From contig NMRA01000086.1 of the NCBI GenBank assembly GCA_002633005.1, forward strand, positions 124,001 to 188,000: 64,000 nt of DNA, written 5' to 3'. The position numbers and the translations under genes are program-made. Shown here one piece after another: positions 9,282 to 24,200 of the stretch; within the stretch, counting starts at the first letter, position 1, and each line of letters begins with the position of its first letter. This stretch comes from Phoronis australis. Its lineage: Eukaryota; Phoronida; Phoronidae. The notes below the pieces were generated by a model that ran no database searches, had not been told where the DNA came from, and was given only the letters and a program-made list of their open reading frames with translations.

Positions 9282-12200
9282 GCAATGTATCACCATTTTT
9301 TAGTAACTATTATTTTGTGGACAAACAAAAGATAATTAAAAGATGTATGGTCTATGACTCTATGAGTCTATAAGTATAATGACATAAAATTGTTATGAAT
9401 ATGTACATTACTTACAAGTCAAATTTTACATTGAAATGTTCTGTTCCTATTTTATCATTGTACAGGTGAGAGGAAGTCCAAACGAACAAAGTATGAAGAA
9501 AAAGATATCGACTATGATGAAGACACCAGCCAGAGTGCTGATATGGGTAATTTTAGTGGTTTCAAAGTTCTAATTTTTCAGCTAATTATGCCTCACACTG
9601 ATTAAAAAATCAAAGTCATGTTCTTATAAGTACCTTTTGCGCATGGAGGGACACCTTAAGAGACCATTGATGTATTTAAGTCATTCCAACTCGACGAAAT
9701 ACTCCCATTATCAAACTTTTTCTTCGTGCAGTCCCTTGTTCAGTTCCCAAAATTGGTAACTCGCAATTTTTAACAGTTCGCGCGGCAGGTGGTATGATGT
9801 CATATCCCCTGGCATGCGCGGTGTAAAACTAACGAGTTACCGATTTTGGGAACTGAACGAGGGACTGCTCGAAGAAAAAGTTAGATTTCGGAGTATTAGT
9901 TGGAGTTGGAAGGAATTAAAAATATCGACGGCTCCTAAAGTTTATAAAAACGTTACTTTGATGTTTTAGTCAGTGTGAGGCATAATTCACCAAAAAGCTT
10001 CCGTCGTATGAAGCGCCTATTGGAGCTCCACCGTCTGTAGTTTAACTAGATATGGTGGTCACTGCCTAGTAACAATGTTGCTGTGTTGTTAAAGTTTCAC
10101 ACAGTTTTAGTTAGGTCAAGTCAGTATATGACAAACTGTAATGAATCTAGTTCAGGGTTGTGATTCATTCCATTAAAGTCGATGGTGTTTTCAAGTGTAT
10201 TTAGAAACTTTCTGTATTAAAGTATTAAAACAACGGTTCCACCGTCAAACATGAACCAAAACAACTGTCTTTCTAAGCTTGTATTGCATGATATCTAAGA
10301 TATTTTAGTGTTTAAATAAAAATAAACTTCAAGTGTCTACTTCGGTTACTCGAGGTTATGGGTTGGAGTCCCACTAGGTCACAGTGTTTGACCCATGAGT
10401 CAGGTTTCTAGCTCATCAGTTTGATTTGGTTTCAGGTGATCAGTGCAATAGGCCCACATGTGCAGCTGTGCATGTCTGGTAAAACGTCTAACACACAACC
10501 TACAATTATTTTTTATGTTTGTTCTCTGTAGTGTTCAGATATCATAACACATCATTTAGTTAAATTACCGTAATCGTTCGGGTTAACGCCCTGGGCGGTT
10601 AAATTGGCGAACCCAAAAAATCGGGGGTGGGCGGTTAACCAGACATGGGCGCTTAAACGTGAAATTTCAAGAAATCGGGGGGGGGGGGGGTAACTGAACA
10701 TGGGCGCTTATTACGACCGGCAACCGCCCTGGGCGGTTAATCTTACCTTATGATCTGAGTCACCACACGTACTAAGCCACATACTGGGATCGCCTAACAC
10801 TTTGAAAAGAACTTTATCGCCACCAAGTGCGTACTCTGCGCACTCTAATTAACAAATAGTTTCGAAAATGTAGAGTGTGGTCAAACTCCGAACGCTTGCA
10901 TAGAAAGTTTGCTACATAATATGGCGCCTCAGGTGAGACCGATTATTGCGAATTATGCTCATTATTTCACTATACTTCGCAGACGTTGAACATGTTCACC
11001 TGCGTAGCAGACGGTAGCTGTGCTGTCGTTTTAACCCAGTTGTGGTCACGTGCTGACCCATTTTTCCTGTGATCAGTGCACTCCCATAATAAACAACTTA
11101 ACTGACGGTCACGTAGACAAGGACTACCAGCAGTTCCGAATTTCAGTTCAAAATCATTTCGAGATAACAGAATGTACTCCTGGTCTGAATGGTCAAAAAG
11201 CATAAAAATGTATAATCAATCACGAAATCGGGTTCAACTATTCAGCTGCCATGCACTGTCGATTCGCCTGTTTATGTTGCCGGTATGTGGAGTTGACATG
11301 TACGGTACTCTGGCCTTTCAATGGCTAAATACAATAACAAACTTTTTGTTAACAAACTCTACATTCAAAAAATTGCCACCAAGTTACATTGCAAAACACA
11401 AACACGAGTTTCTGTCTACACTCGCGTTTTTACTGGTCGACTTAGCAAACAAGAAGTCGGCCGATTCCAGTGTCGACCTTGAACAACCGTCGTTGCGGTT
11501 TTCGTTTCGACTGCGAGACGCAGCTTTTGTTAGCAAATGAAACCATCTATTCTCGGTAAAAATAATTCTTAGACGAAGCCTTAATTGTTCGGGTAAGTAA
11601 CCCCGGTTTACTATATGCGACGAAATTACCGTGACGAGAGTACTCGAAAGACGGGGATCTCGATAACCCGGCAATTACACTCACCAAAATATAAAGAATT
11701 TATCAACTTTTCGCGGTTTATGGGAATTCTTCAAAATCCCGAGAGCTTACAACCTAAAGCGCATTCAGAGGGTTGGCAAAAGCAATGTCACATTTCTCTG
11801 ACCTGGTTATTTCGAATGCATCTTTTATATAGTGCACTGTAGTCGATAACTCAGTGCGGCAGAGATTGTGGCTGAAAGTGGAGGTGTAGACGCCAGCGCG
11901 GTTCCTAAAGTTTGCGAACATGAGAAGAAAAGAAAGTGACAAAGTGTTCAAGTATTACATTTTGAAGTTAATCGATGACCCGTTACAATAATTTGTTACT
12001 GGTATCATAATTCACATTGCTAAACCGCGGTCTCTGAGGCCGTCGTTGCACTCAATGTTATCATCGATCTTAATCTAAAAGGTCGGGGATTCGCGTTTCC
12101 TATTAGCACAGGGCGGTAATCACCAATCGTCAAAAGTAGGGGATGGGCGGTTAACCGAGCAGTGGGCGGTTAATTGGAAATCTTCAAAAATAGCAGGGGG

Positions 12201-15200
12201 GCGGTTAACCGAGCAGTGGGCGGTTAAATCGAAATTCACCTAAAGTAGGGGGTGGGCGGTTAACTGAGCATGGGCGTTAACCCGAACGATTACGGTATTG
12301 TAACTTACATCATGGTAATCGGAGAAAATGGCGATGTCGCCAATTAGTTTTGTCAAAATATAGTAACTTATCGTCATTGGGACATTTGCAGGCGAGGAGG
12401 TCCCACAGGCCGCCAGTAGACATGTAGATGAACTGCATAGTCATGAAGATGAGTATGGAGCCAAGGACTACCGGTCACTGCTGCAGCTTAAATTAGACCA
12501 TAGGGCTCGTCCACTCTGGGTGGTCAGTACTAGAGATAGGAATCATCCAATGGTTCCAGTTGATTCTCGCTACCAACATTACTGGTTGTGTGAAACTGGA
12601 TGCTTGTTGGGGCAAATTAAGCATACTTCATATTTTAGAGTTTTAAATGTCAGCCTCAGAGGGCACACCATGTGGCAAAACAATTCTCTTTGTTGCGGCA
12701 GAGCAATGCACACTTACGTTGTCAACATGAATGCGTTATTTTTCCCAAAAAGGAATTTGTAATCATCCCTCTTAATGATACACATGGGTATCCGTTGTGT
12801 CACCAAACTGCATATTTTATGTGCAGAAATCATGGCCCACGACTAGACAATGTTCAGTATAAACACATCCCCACCATTGTTCTGATGAGGTCATAAAATA
12901 TGTTCCTGGGCTGTTAAATCGAATTGGGGATTTTACTGTCATATAATCAGTCTTGTAATATTCCATGTTATGATAGGATTCCATTCCCATTACTTACAAG
13001 ACTATCGAAGCCATCAGCAACCCATGAAAACACTTTATTTTATTGGTTTGGCTAACTCTAAATTGCAAATTCGGAAATAGTGCATGTGCGCTTATCTCTG
13101 ATTTGATTTGGTTACGAAATAGATTCCCATCTCTGTGAGGAATATCCGACTTAAAAATTCAGTTCTATTTTGTATTTAGCTAGCTAAATGGAGCGAATTG
13201 CAGCTTTAAAAATTGGGGGTTCCCAACCGTTACTGAACAGTCCTGGTTAATTAGGCGTATGGTTTGCATAAGGCTGATGAACTGTTATACTGCTAAATAC
13301 ATTATTAGTTCCCTTGTGGCAGTGCATTCAAATATTACATCAAAACTAGATTTTGCATAATGTCTTGTTTACAGGCTCCTGATGGTCACATATTTTTGGA
13401 ATCGTTCTCCCCTGTCTACAAGCACGCGCACGACTTCCTCATAGCAATTTCAGAGGTAAGTACTTTCTTCTGACATGTGTTTTGTGAATGCTTCATCTTC
13501 TACGTGTGGTGCCACATGAGTTTTTTTGTATTAAACGTGACTCGTACTGCTGCAAGTGTTTGTAATCTTTGTCACTGTTAGTAGCACCTATATTAGTGCA
13601 ACAATGAACTTAATACTACTATAAAAGTTTACCGGAATTTGTTTTATGCATGTTTTTAGACATCAGGAATTTAGTTAAGCTGGATATACTGAGATAACGG
13701 GATTGAACTGTTGGATCTCACTTGTGTTTAAATCAAGTGGCAAAAAATATGTTGAAGCATATCGCATGCTCAAAGCAGTCTCATGTTTTTTATTTTTTGC
13801 CATGTGATTCATGAGACTGCTCCCACACTTTCAAACAAGAGAGATTATAACACTTGGTACAGCTGAGTACTAATTGGCTTGCTTTGCGGAAATTGGCCTA
13901 ACTTTTAGGCAATACTGGAATTCATTATTTTGTGGTGCTTGTTTGCAGCCAGTTTGCCGACCAGAACACATCCACGAGTACCGTCTGACAGCTTACTCAC
14001 TCTATGCCGCAGTGTCTGTGGGTCTACAAACCAACGACATCATAGAGTATCTCAAAAGACTTAGCAAGACCACCATTCCAGACGGAATACAAGAGTTTAT
14101 CAAGGTGGGCCTGAAGTGCAGTTTGTTGTAGGACAGTTAACCCTTTACTTTTACTCATTCAGGGTGTCAAATTTCTGATTTTACTCAATCAAAATGTCAA
14201 ATGTCTGAATATCCTCACTCATGCAGGGATGTAAAGCCATTTCACCATGGTTGAAGTTCTTGGCATTAGAGGCATCAGCTTTTGATTGCTGCCATGTCTT
14301 GCACTTTCGAAAGGTATAGTTATGCTTACCGTATGCTTTCAAACACTCAGGTCCAGTGAACCCAAATTCCAAAATCTTTATAATCCATTTCTACTTTTTA
14401 AGGTGTGTGAAAACAGTTGAGAAATTACTCTTGCTCAAAACAACACAAAACCATACTGTTAAAGTGAGGGAAATCTGGTGGTAGTTTTATCAATAGAAAA
14501 CAAGGGAAGATAACCAAGAAATGTGGTGGTTTTCATTTCTTTAGTCTATTTCTTGCAACTTTTCAAAATTGCACCCAAGATGTTGTATGCATAAGCTCAA
14601 TGTGCTTCTCACTTATCTTAACTGTGTCAAATGATGCCAAAACTTTGTCTCGGGTGAACAGTGGTGGTTTGCTACAATTCGCCGTTCATGGATGGCATTG
14701 CAAAGCCAAAGCTGAAAATAAAAGACACTTGTCCAACATTTGACACTTTCAATATGTTTTAGTGATTGACATAACTTCATCAAAGGCACCAATGTATTGA
14801 TGTATTGCAGCCATTGAATTGCATTGTTCATCGTGTTTATTTCAGCTGTGTACTCTGAGCTACGGCAAGGTGAAGTTAGTGCTGAAACACAACAAATACT
14901 TTGTGGAAAGCCAGTTTCCTGTAAGTGGTCTACATTAGTTCAGCATAGCATTGTCAACCTTGTAATGTTTGAACCAAATTCTTTATTAAAGGCTGTACTG
15001 AGAGTCCATTGTTTTGTTATCTAATTCTATCATCCTGTTACATAGAAACGAGGCATTACTGGAAGTTCGTTTCCTCATGCTGAGGAGCACGTAAGTGCAG
15101 TACTTGCTAAAAGTAATCGTACAAAATGCAGTTTCTCTGTAATGATGGGTCGTGACTTGCCATGAACTTGCATCAAACTTTTGTCCTTTTAACGCTGTGA

Positions 15201-18200
15201 TGACTTAAAGTAAGTCCTATCATGATGATCAACCAAATGATAGATTTGAAGTAGACACCTTTTGATGCACAAATGCTGTCATTATTAAAGTTAAGGGGCT
15301 ACAAGTAGCTGTTGCAGTCACAATTTCAACCACTGAATAACTTTTCTTAGTATTTCTTGTAATATTGACTCGGGGCTGTTCCAGTAAAATCCGTGTGGGA
15401 GGGGGGGGGACGGCAGTAGAAATAAAAATTCATGGGTGGTGGTCTTCAGAAAAAAACTCAAATTATGGGTGGTCGTTCCTGTAAGAAGTGATGCATTAAA
15501 AATGGGTGGTATTTTTTGACCTGTTAATGTTGACAGGTTGGTTACTTCAGCCGAACACATCTCCAAAGAAATCAAAACTCAAAAAAATGCAATTGGCTAA
15601 TATCCTAACTTATCCCAATACAAAAAAGCCCATGTTGCCAGTGAACAGAGTGCAATATGTTCACTAAGCCATTAATCAAGTCATGGGCAACTTGATTTGA
15701 GCCAATTGTTTGTCTGCAGTCCTATTGAATTGAAAAGTTATGCAACACTAAACTGGTGTTAACACATATAAGAAAATTGATGATTTTTAAATAAAAAGTA
15801 TGAGGAGTAAGATAAACAAGTTCCAATATTCACTTGACATAGAAGTATAAAAGAGTTCGTGGAGACAGTTTGAGATTCATAGATCCTTATAATTGAAAAA
15901 ATGTTCATTGAAATTATAGACACATGGTGAACAGAGACACCTGGTGGCTGCCAAAAGTATTGTTCACAGGCTACTTTAATTTTTGACAATGTTGGACAAG
16001 ACAACTAGTTCTTGTCTGTCAATCATCTAAGTTCTTAACAGGTCCTCCTGGAGGCAATTTGTTTGCAAGTGTTGGATTTTATATTTTAACCTATTAAAAA
16101 TAATTAAAAAATTATGGGTCATGGGTTGGAGAAATAAATGAAAAATATGGGCGGTGGGTACGAAATAAAAGTGCCTTCCCCCCCTCCCATACAGATTTTG
16201 CTGGAACAGCCCTCAACTTATCTCTGTGGTTACAGGAGGTCATACAGAGGTTACTGAAGGATCCAGTTATACAGCAGTGTCGCCTAAGACATGAAGTGGA
16301 TGAAGAGGAAGAAGATCTTATTGAATCTCAAGTCTCTCACAAGACTGCACTGAAGGTAGACCCACGATTAGATTTAAAGAGTTCCCACCATGTCATGCAT
16401 TTTCTTAATTTTTGAGGTTTCAGTTAGTTAATAGACCTAATTCATGCGGCAGACATTAAAATCCAAAGCGAGGCGCACTGCGATAAACAAAGTGGAAGTT
16501 GACATTGCGTTCGAGCTATGCCGGAATACAACTATATGATAAGCCAACAGAGCCTCATTTTGGAACGTGCCTCTTGTCGGCGTGAATTAGGTCTATATGA
16601 AATGAATGCACGCATTAAAATGAAAAGGTATGCTGTTAATTACTGATTTTGAAAAAGCAAATCTTGTAAGCTTGTTTTTTATGTTTAGCTAAACAAACCA
16701 GGCCCGTCAAAAGCATCAGATGACCCCACAGCTCCCCCTGGTGATGGGGAGGGGACACAAGAGACGGAGTCGACAGTACCAGAAGACATATTTAACTACT
16801 ACGAGAAAATTGATAAAGAGGATGAGGAAGGAGAAGATTTAAAAACCGTGTCATTTGAGGTCAATCAAGAACAAATCGAGGTTCTGCAAAAAAGGTGAGT
16901 GTTGCAAAGCACTGTGGGAATTTTTTTTGACTTCTGGTTCAACTGTTCATTTGCTGGTAACATCTGATAGGATGCATGCAATGTTACTGACTAAGTATTG
17001 GATGTTAACTTTACGTCGATTTCAAATATGAGACGCCGAATGTGATGGTTTGTATGCTATTTGGTGCATAATTTAGAACGGACTGTTAATAGCATTTTGC
17101 ACCTGCTCAGTGACGTGTATATTTAGGCCCACATGTGAAGCTGTGCCTGTATCTGGAATAAAAACACAACTAAAGTAGTATGAAGCTGTGTCTTGTCCCA
17201 TTTAGCTGCTTAAAAAATAAGATCGATTTAGACCTTTTACTCTCATAAAATTGGTTTCATAGTATTCCTTACTGTGATAAGGCTCCACTTCTGTTACCAA
17301 CCAGAACATCTAAGCCATCAGTGACTTGAGAAAATGTTTCAGATTTCATCGGGGTTTGCAAACCCCAAAATTGCGTATTTGAAAATGGCTCATGTATGCA
17401 TGGCTTAATACTTGAATCTGCCAGCTCATTCAGCAATAATTCAAGGTTGGATGAATGCGGTAAATGTTTTTAAAGCCCAAAGTGATCCAGGGTCAAATTA
17501 TATACTATGTAAAATTTTGTTGCCTAAGTTCATTTTTGCTTTGTATATTTGGCAGCTGTTACCTCGAATGGGTGTTTAAGATAGTGCATCTTTTCGAATA
17601 TATGAGAATATTATAAGAAGAGTCTGAAACAATCATTTGCTTTATAGGAAATTTGCTGCCAACATACACAAAAGTTAGCATAATTACTGACACGTACAGT
17701 TCATTCTCCGATATGGCTAGTGCACTAAATGTATTCCACTAATACGACACATCACTTTGTTCATTACTAGATTGCATCTAATGAATGCCAACCCCACCTT
17801 GTTTCAGGTGCATTGAATTGGAATACCCACTGCTTGCTGAATATGACTTCAGGAATGACACAGTTAATCCAGATTTAAGGTGAGCTTGCAGTCCTCTTGG
17901 GGATATCCAAACTGATTTAACCATAATTAAAGTGCCTTTTAACCAGCGTTGCTTCCAAAACACGATTCAAGTGCACTTTTGGTTTAAACCACAAATACAC
18001 ATGAATTGGTATCAAAATGTTCTTTACTCAGTTTGTGATTCCGTGGGACCATGCTTGGTGCATAGAATGACTGGCAGTGACTAACCATTTTGTAGAGCCT
18101 GGTTTTTTTGAGCAATAATGAATTGGCAATTCTTTGCAAGCCCAGACGGGTTTCATTAATGGTAATTGGTCTAAACCAAAGATGTATTTGTAATGGAAGA

Positions 18201-21200
18201 CAGGTTCATATCCGCTTTAAATTTATTGTTTTGTAAGCCCCATGTGATGATATTTGCGAAAACCATGGGTTTGGTTCATGTTTTTATTTTCTTTGTATTG
18301 AACGATAGCACATCTTGTGAACTGAAATTTGCTAATTATTTCAGCATTGACTTGAAGCCAAGCACCATGCTGCGTCCATATCAGGAGAAGAGTCTTCGTA
18401 AAATGTTTGGAAATGGCAGAGCTCGTTCAGGAGTGATCGTGTTGCCATGTGGTAAGGTTTGCTAAGTCTTGTGTCAAAAAATAAATATTTTGAAATAAAA
18501 AGACGAAATTTTTGTTGCAGTGTGTAAAGATGGACAAATATCAAAGGTCTGCTTGTCTTGGGTGCAGTATAAAACAGTTGTCATTAATAGTTGTAACTTT
18601 TTGTTAGACGTTCAAAACCATGTCTTGTAGTCTTTTTTGGTTTTGCAAATTTTGTGAATAAGATGGCTAAATTTCAAACTAAATCCGACTTTTGTGTAAT
18701 CATGATCTTTGATCCAGGTACAAAAAGTGCCCTAACCTTGCATTCTCCAAGAATAGTTGCAAAAAAATTAATCAGTCTCCCCAGAAAAGTGTAAAACATG
18801 GACAATCAGATGCTGTTTGTGGAAAAAATTCTTCAAAACTGAAAACCTTTAAAATCTTGTCCAGTTTCATATACCAACAATTCAAACCCATCAAAAATTA
18901 TGGTAAAAAGTATTCAACCACTTAAAGGAGCTGACCAGTCATGTCAAGTGGTACAACTCTTAAAACTCTGCACAATATGAGTCTGCTGACTCCTCTTCTC
19001 TACTCCACTCATTCTTGTGTTTGTTGCAGGTGCTGGCAAGACATTGGTTGGTGTGACCGCTGCGTGCACTGTTCGTAAACGTTGTCTTGTTCTGTGCACA
19101 TCTGGTGTCGCTGTTGAGCAGTGGAGGTCACAGGTAAGTCTTTGGTGTGGTGTCAAGCAATAGTTAAATGTTACCATATTATCTCCATCTAACAGTTACA
19201 CAATATACACCATGTCTCTGACAGAGACAAAAGTTTTCAATAATAACACACTTGAGTTTCTCCACAGTTCATAACAACTGTTGCCCTTGTTGATTCTGTA
19301 TAGTATAGGCCTCCATAGCACAATGGATGTTGTTACAGTCATCATAATAGTCTACAGTTTGACATTGATCTTTCACAGTTTCGTTTCCGCGTTCTACCCC
19401 AAACAAGATATCACTGACTTTACTAGACTGATGACCCAAAGTTGACTTTTAAAAGAGACAGTTGTCCCACGTTTGTCCAAGATGAACATATACTATGTCA
19501 CCGTGTTACTATGTCACTGATACTATGTCACTGTGATACTATATCACGGCGATGCTATATCACTGCGATACTATATCACTGCGATACTATGTCACTGCGA
19601 TACCATGTCACTGCGATACGATGTCACTGCAATACGATGTCACTGCAATACGATGTCACTGCAATACGATGTCACTGCGATACGATGTCACTGCGATACG
19701 ATGTCACTAAGATACTATGTCACTGCGATACTATGGCACTGCGATACTATGTCGCTGTGATACTGTCACTGTGATACTATGTCACTGTGATACTATGTCA
19801 CTGTGATAGTATGTCTCTGTAATACTATGTCACTGGGATACTATGTCACAGCGATACTATGTCACTGCGACACGATGTCACTGCAATACGATGTCGCTGC
19901 GATACGATGTCACTGCCATACGATGTCACTGCGATACGATGTCACTAACATACTGTCACTGCGATATTGTGTCATTGCGATACTATGGCACTGTGATACT
20001 ATGTCGCTGTGATACTGTCACTGTGATACTATGTGACTGTGATACTATGTCACTGTGATAGTATGTCTCTGTAATACTATGTCACTGGGATACTATGTCA
20101 CTGTGATACTAGACAAAGGCATCAACACTTGCTGCTGCCAAAAGCATGTAACAAACACATGTCACAATAGCGAGATAATTGAAACAAAATTAATTAGAAA
20201 GCAGTGACAACCGTTAATTAACTAATTGTGACAAACTCTGACATTGAAGGAAGACACTATGATTCAACTATATCTGACTAAAGAGTGGTATTTTGTGTAT
20301 AATGGTGTGAACATTTTTAGGTTGTCCCAAAAATCTACACTTCAAATGGTAGTAACCGTCATGTTGTTTGTTGACTTAGAAACAAGATTACTAGTTGAAC
20401 ATATCAAAAATAAAAGAAACTAAGTCTGTAAACCAAAACAAATTGTTCGTTAAATTAGGATGAAAATTGATGGCACATTGCACTTCTGAGGTTTCTGAAC
20501 TTCCACTAGGATTGCATGATAAATTTTTGTTCACCAAAACCCAGTCATTTATTTGCCTCTCCTGTGCATACAAAGCATGTGACTGCTCGTGTGACTACTT
20601 TCTCAGCTTGGTGTTAACATACAGTAGGTCCAGGTGTAGTCTCATCCACGGGACCTGAACTTGTACTCGTGTTGTTGAAGTGTGATTACATTTTTGGGGA
20701 CACTCTGTACACTCAAATATCATCCCTTAAGCCTCTGTAGTCTGATGCTTACCTTACCTTGTATAAGTATTCATTTTTACACTAAGATTCTTGTCAAGCG
20801 ACATGAAATGGTGCCATGCACTATGCAATAGTTATTGCTGTTTTGCTGTAGTTGTTATTATGTGATAGTTCAGAATGAGCTTTTGGGAGTGTGCTGTTGT
20901 GACATGCTTGCAATTCTTATTTGCTTCAGTTCAAAATGTGGTCCACCGTCGATGACAGCATGATCTGTAGATTCACCTCTGATGCCAAGGACAAACCCAT
21001 GGGTAGGCACTTGTTTTTGTTACAAACTGAAACCATTTTTCTTGTCACGCACTACTTATGCATAGTTACGCATCGTTTTCTTCTGGGCACCCTGCATTAT
21101 GTTTCTTTATTTACCACACCACTCAAACGATACTCTTGAAATCTTGTTATTTGAAAGACATGCTTCTGTCCTAGAGAGGAGAGCTATTGTTGATTTTCAG

Positions 21201-24200
21201 ATGTAAATGATTTTTGCTGTCCTTTGGTGGCTAGTGTTGGGCACCAGGTGGTGGTGCAGGAACTGCATGGAATACTAAGACAAAAAATACTGGTATAGTA
21301 ATGTCACGCAAAAATTCTCGGTGAACCAATCAATACCTTGGAAGCTAAAAGTGTGGCTGATTCCATATTTTCATTTTTATGCGCCCACGTGTTTATGGTG
21401 TTATCCTTGTCTGTCTGTCCGGCGCCGGCTGCTCTATCTCCAAAACCATTCACTCATTCAACCAATATCTTTTGTTTATGGTTGACATGAATTCTTGGTG
21501 GAATCATGTGAAAAGATTTTGTATCTTAGGGGATCTTACTGTCCTGATAAATTTATGTTTTCAACGTTTCAATTGCAGGCTGTACTATTTGTATCAGCAC
21601 TTATTCAATGATAGCACACACAACCAAGAGGTCGTGGGAGGCGGAAAAAGTGATGGAGTGGCTCCAGACTCAGGAGTGGGGACTCATGTTATTGGACGGT
21701 GAGTTATTCTTAGTGTAACAGTCACATACAGATGTCCTGCATTTTGAGAAACAGTTTTCTCAACTGCTTAACTGGCATCAAACTGGTTCTCAAAATCCAG
21801 GACCCCTGTAAGTATCTATAGGCATTATTGGAAGTCAAGTCCGCTTTTGTGGAGTTCTTAAGTGTGTTTCTTGAAGAGTGTTTAATCTTCAGGTTGAAGC
21901 CGGGTGTCAGAAATTTTGTCGAATTTACAACTTTTGTATCTTTGTCTTTCTTATTCTTTGATGTGTTTACTGTAGAGTAGATTATGGGTTAAAGTAATTA
22001 AACTTCATTTGCCTTATTGGTTATTGTCCAATTGAAATATTTCATTTAATGGGCTTAGCCAACTGAAGACAAAATTTTTGTTTGAAGACAAATGCCTTAA
22101 GTCTTCAAGAAAAAGTGTTTTTTAATCTGCCCATAATTTTTCAACAAGTGAGGTCTGGTATTTTCTGTGCTTTAAATCCACATTTATCCAACGATGTGTG
22201 ACCAATGTTGACCTGTAATTGTTGCTGGACATGGAGCAGTCCTCTTAGAAATGTGACTTGCACCTTTCATTGCTGGAATGATGATTTTGGGACTGACATC
22301 TTTCTATTTCAAAATGGAGAAAGGTGCTTTAAGCTTGCTCAGTTGGTTTGTACATATTGTAACTCTTTAACTTTAATATCTTCTGCAGGTTGAAGCCATG
22401 TTGTTTATTGTGCATTTGTTTGTCACAATGGGAACACAGTGGAAACACTAATGAAGTATTGCTGAATCTCAGATGATTTGCATATAAATCAGTTTATGTT
22501 TTTGTCTTCAAACAGTTTCATCAGGATGGTGAATAACAATTAACATACGGGGAAATTCCATTTTTCCATCCAAAAAGCGTTTTAAAACTACCTGCAGAAT
22601 TTTCGACATCTGGCTTTCCTGATGTCTTCTGCAATACATACTAGGTGGCGCTGTACACAGGATGCTGTTGAATGTTGCGCTGAGTTTGTTGAAGTTGCTG
22701 TAAACCTGTTATGTTCTTTCTACTCCAAAATGTTGTGCATTTCATTGTAAACCACACAGAAGGAAAATCACACTGGCAAGTTTATTCACTGAATGCTACT
22801 GGCATGTCTTCAATTGAAAAAAAAGTAGATAATATTGTAAATTCACCCAACACCTGAACAACACACTCTGCACATTAAGAAAAAATATTAAATATTTACA
22901 ATATCCTGTAGGTTTACTCCACGTCAAATTGATTCAACAGGATACTTGTACAAGCCCCTATTGAGCGAAACAGTTATAACAACGCCCATTAAAAATTTGC
23001 ACAAGAAAAAATTTTCATAATAACAGCCATTAAGAATGTGTGCGTATAATGACAAGAGATCAGGCTGACTAATTCTGAGATCATAAACTTCTTTTCTCTA
23101 GTTTCTTTGCTATGCAAAAATAACATAATAATTACCCAGTTTTACTCGTGTTTTGAACAATAAAGTCTTGACCAACTTGGAAAATAAAATACAACTTTAG
23201 CCTCAAAATATTCATACGCTAATTGTAAAAGCTCACCAGTTTAAGACACAATTAGCATACAAGTAGAAAAATTATGTTTTTCACTGTTTTCATGTATTAA
23301 TCGTGATTATTTATCTATCAAACAAGACAACACTGAGAAATTGTGGGTATTTGAAACAACGTCTTTCATCTGAAATTAGTGAAGTTTTACTTACAATGAA
23401 TTCTTCATCACAGATATTTAAAATAATGTCGGTCATTTAAACACTTATATATATAAATATGATTCCAGACAAATAAACCCTATAAAACCTGGTGAATGAT
23501 AGCACACCCTCTGTTTGAAACAATACTACAATATTAAAATATTATGTTAATATAATATTAGAACACATTATTGAAAAATCTTACAGCGTGTTATTAAAAT
23601 GAGCAAAAGAAACAAACAGGAACTTACAAATACAGGTTGTAAACAATGAGTAAACAGTATATATTAACAACAAGAGTAATCTCAGTACATGTTAATTTCA
23701 AGGATTGACTGTAGAGTAAAATGTAAACAGTTAACGAATAACTCAACAGTTGATAGTAACACAAGAAAAAGACAATTTATCATGCATAGTTTATGTTTTT
23801 GCATGATAACATCAACGAGTTACAGTTGAGGTATTATTGGTTAAACAATTTTTTGTGTAAGCTTTATTTGTTATTCTTTGGAATGTAGGAGCATACAATG
23901 TTACTTAAATGTCCTGACACATTCTTTTGGCACGAGTTTTCCTTACTGAGAATGATAAGAGGTCATGTTTGAAACAGGACATCATACGACATAAAATGGA
24001 GAACTTAAAGGCACCATATGATATGGTAATTATAGTGCATCAATGTTGGCATAGGTAGTCACTAGGGAAATGTGGGTTTGTGGCAGTGCTGTGGATGTGC
24101 AAGAGGTCATTAAACATATTAAGACCAGTTGCCACTACACTCAAATACTGGTTTTATCTTCACCTTCTGCTTGACTTTTGTTTTCGTCCAGTTACTGAAT

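Noticed and set aside
15056-15090. Possible extra ERCC3 exon ending HAEEH before a GTAAGTG
   Set aside because: Exon 6 to exon 7 already gives residue-for-residue collinearity with human XPB; the extra piece would insert residues.
19442-20058. Plus-strand frames with 16-residue [10 protein letters not shown]-type repeats
   Set aside because: By-product of the stop-free 16-bp minisatellite inside ERCC3 intron 11.
19491-20112. CRISPR-like array
   Set aside because: Units are contiguous with no unique spacers; eukaryotic context.
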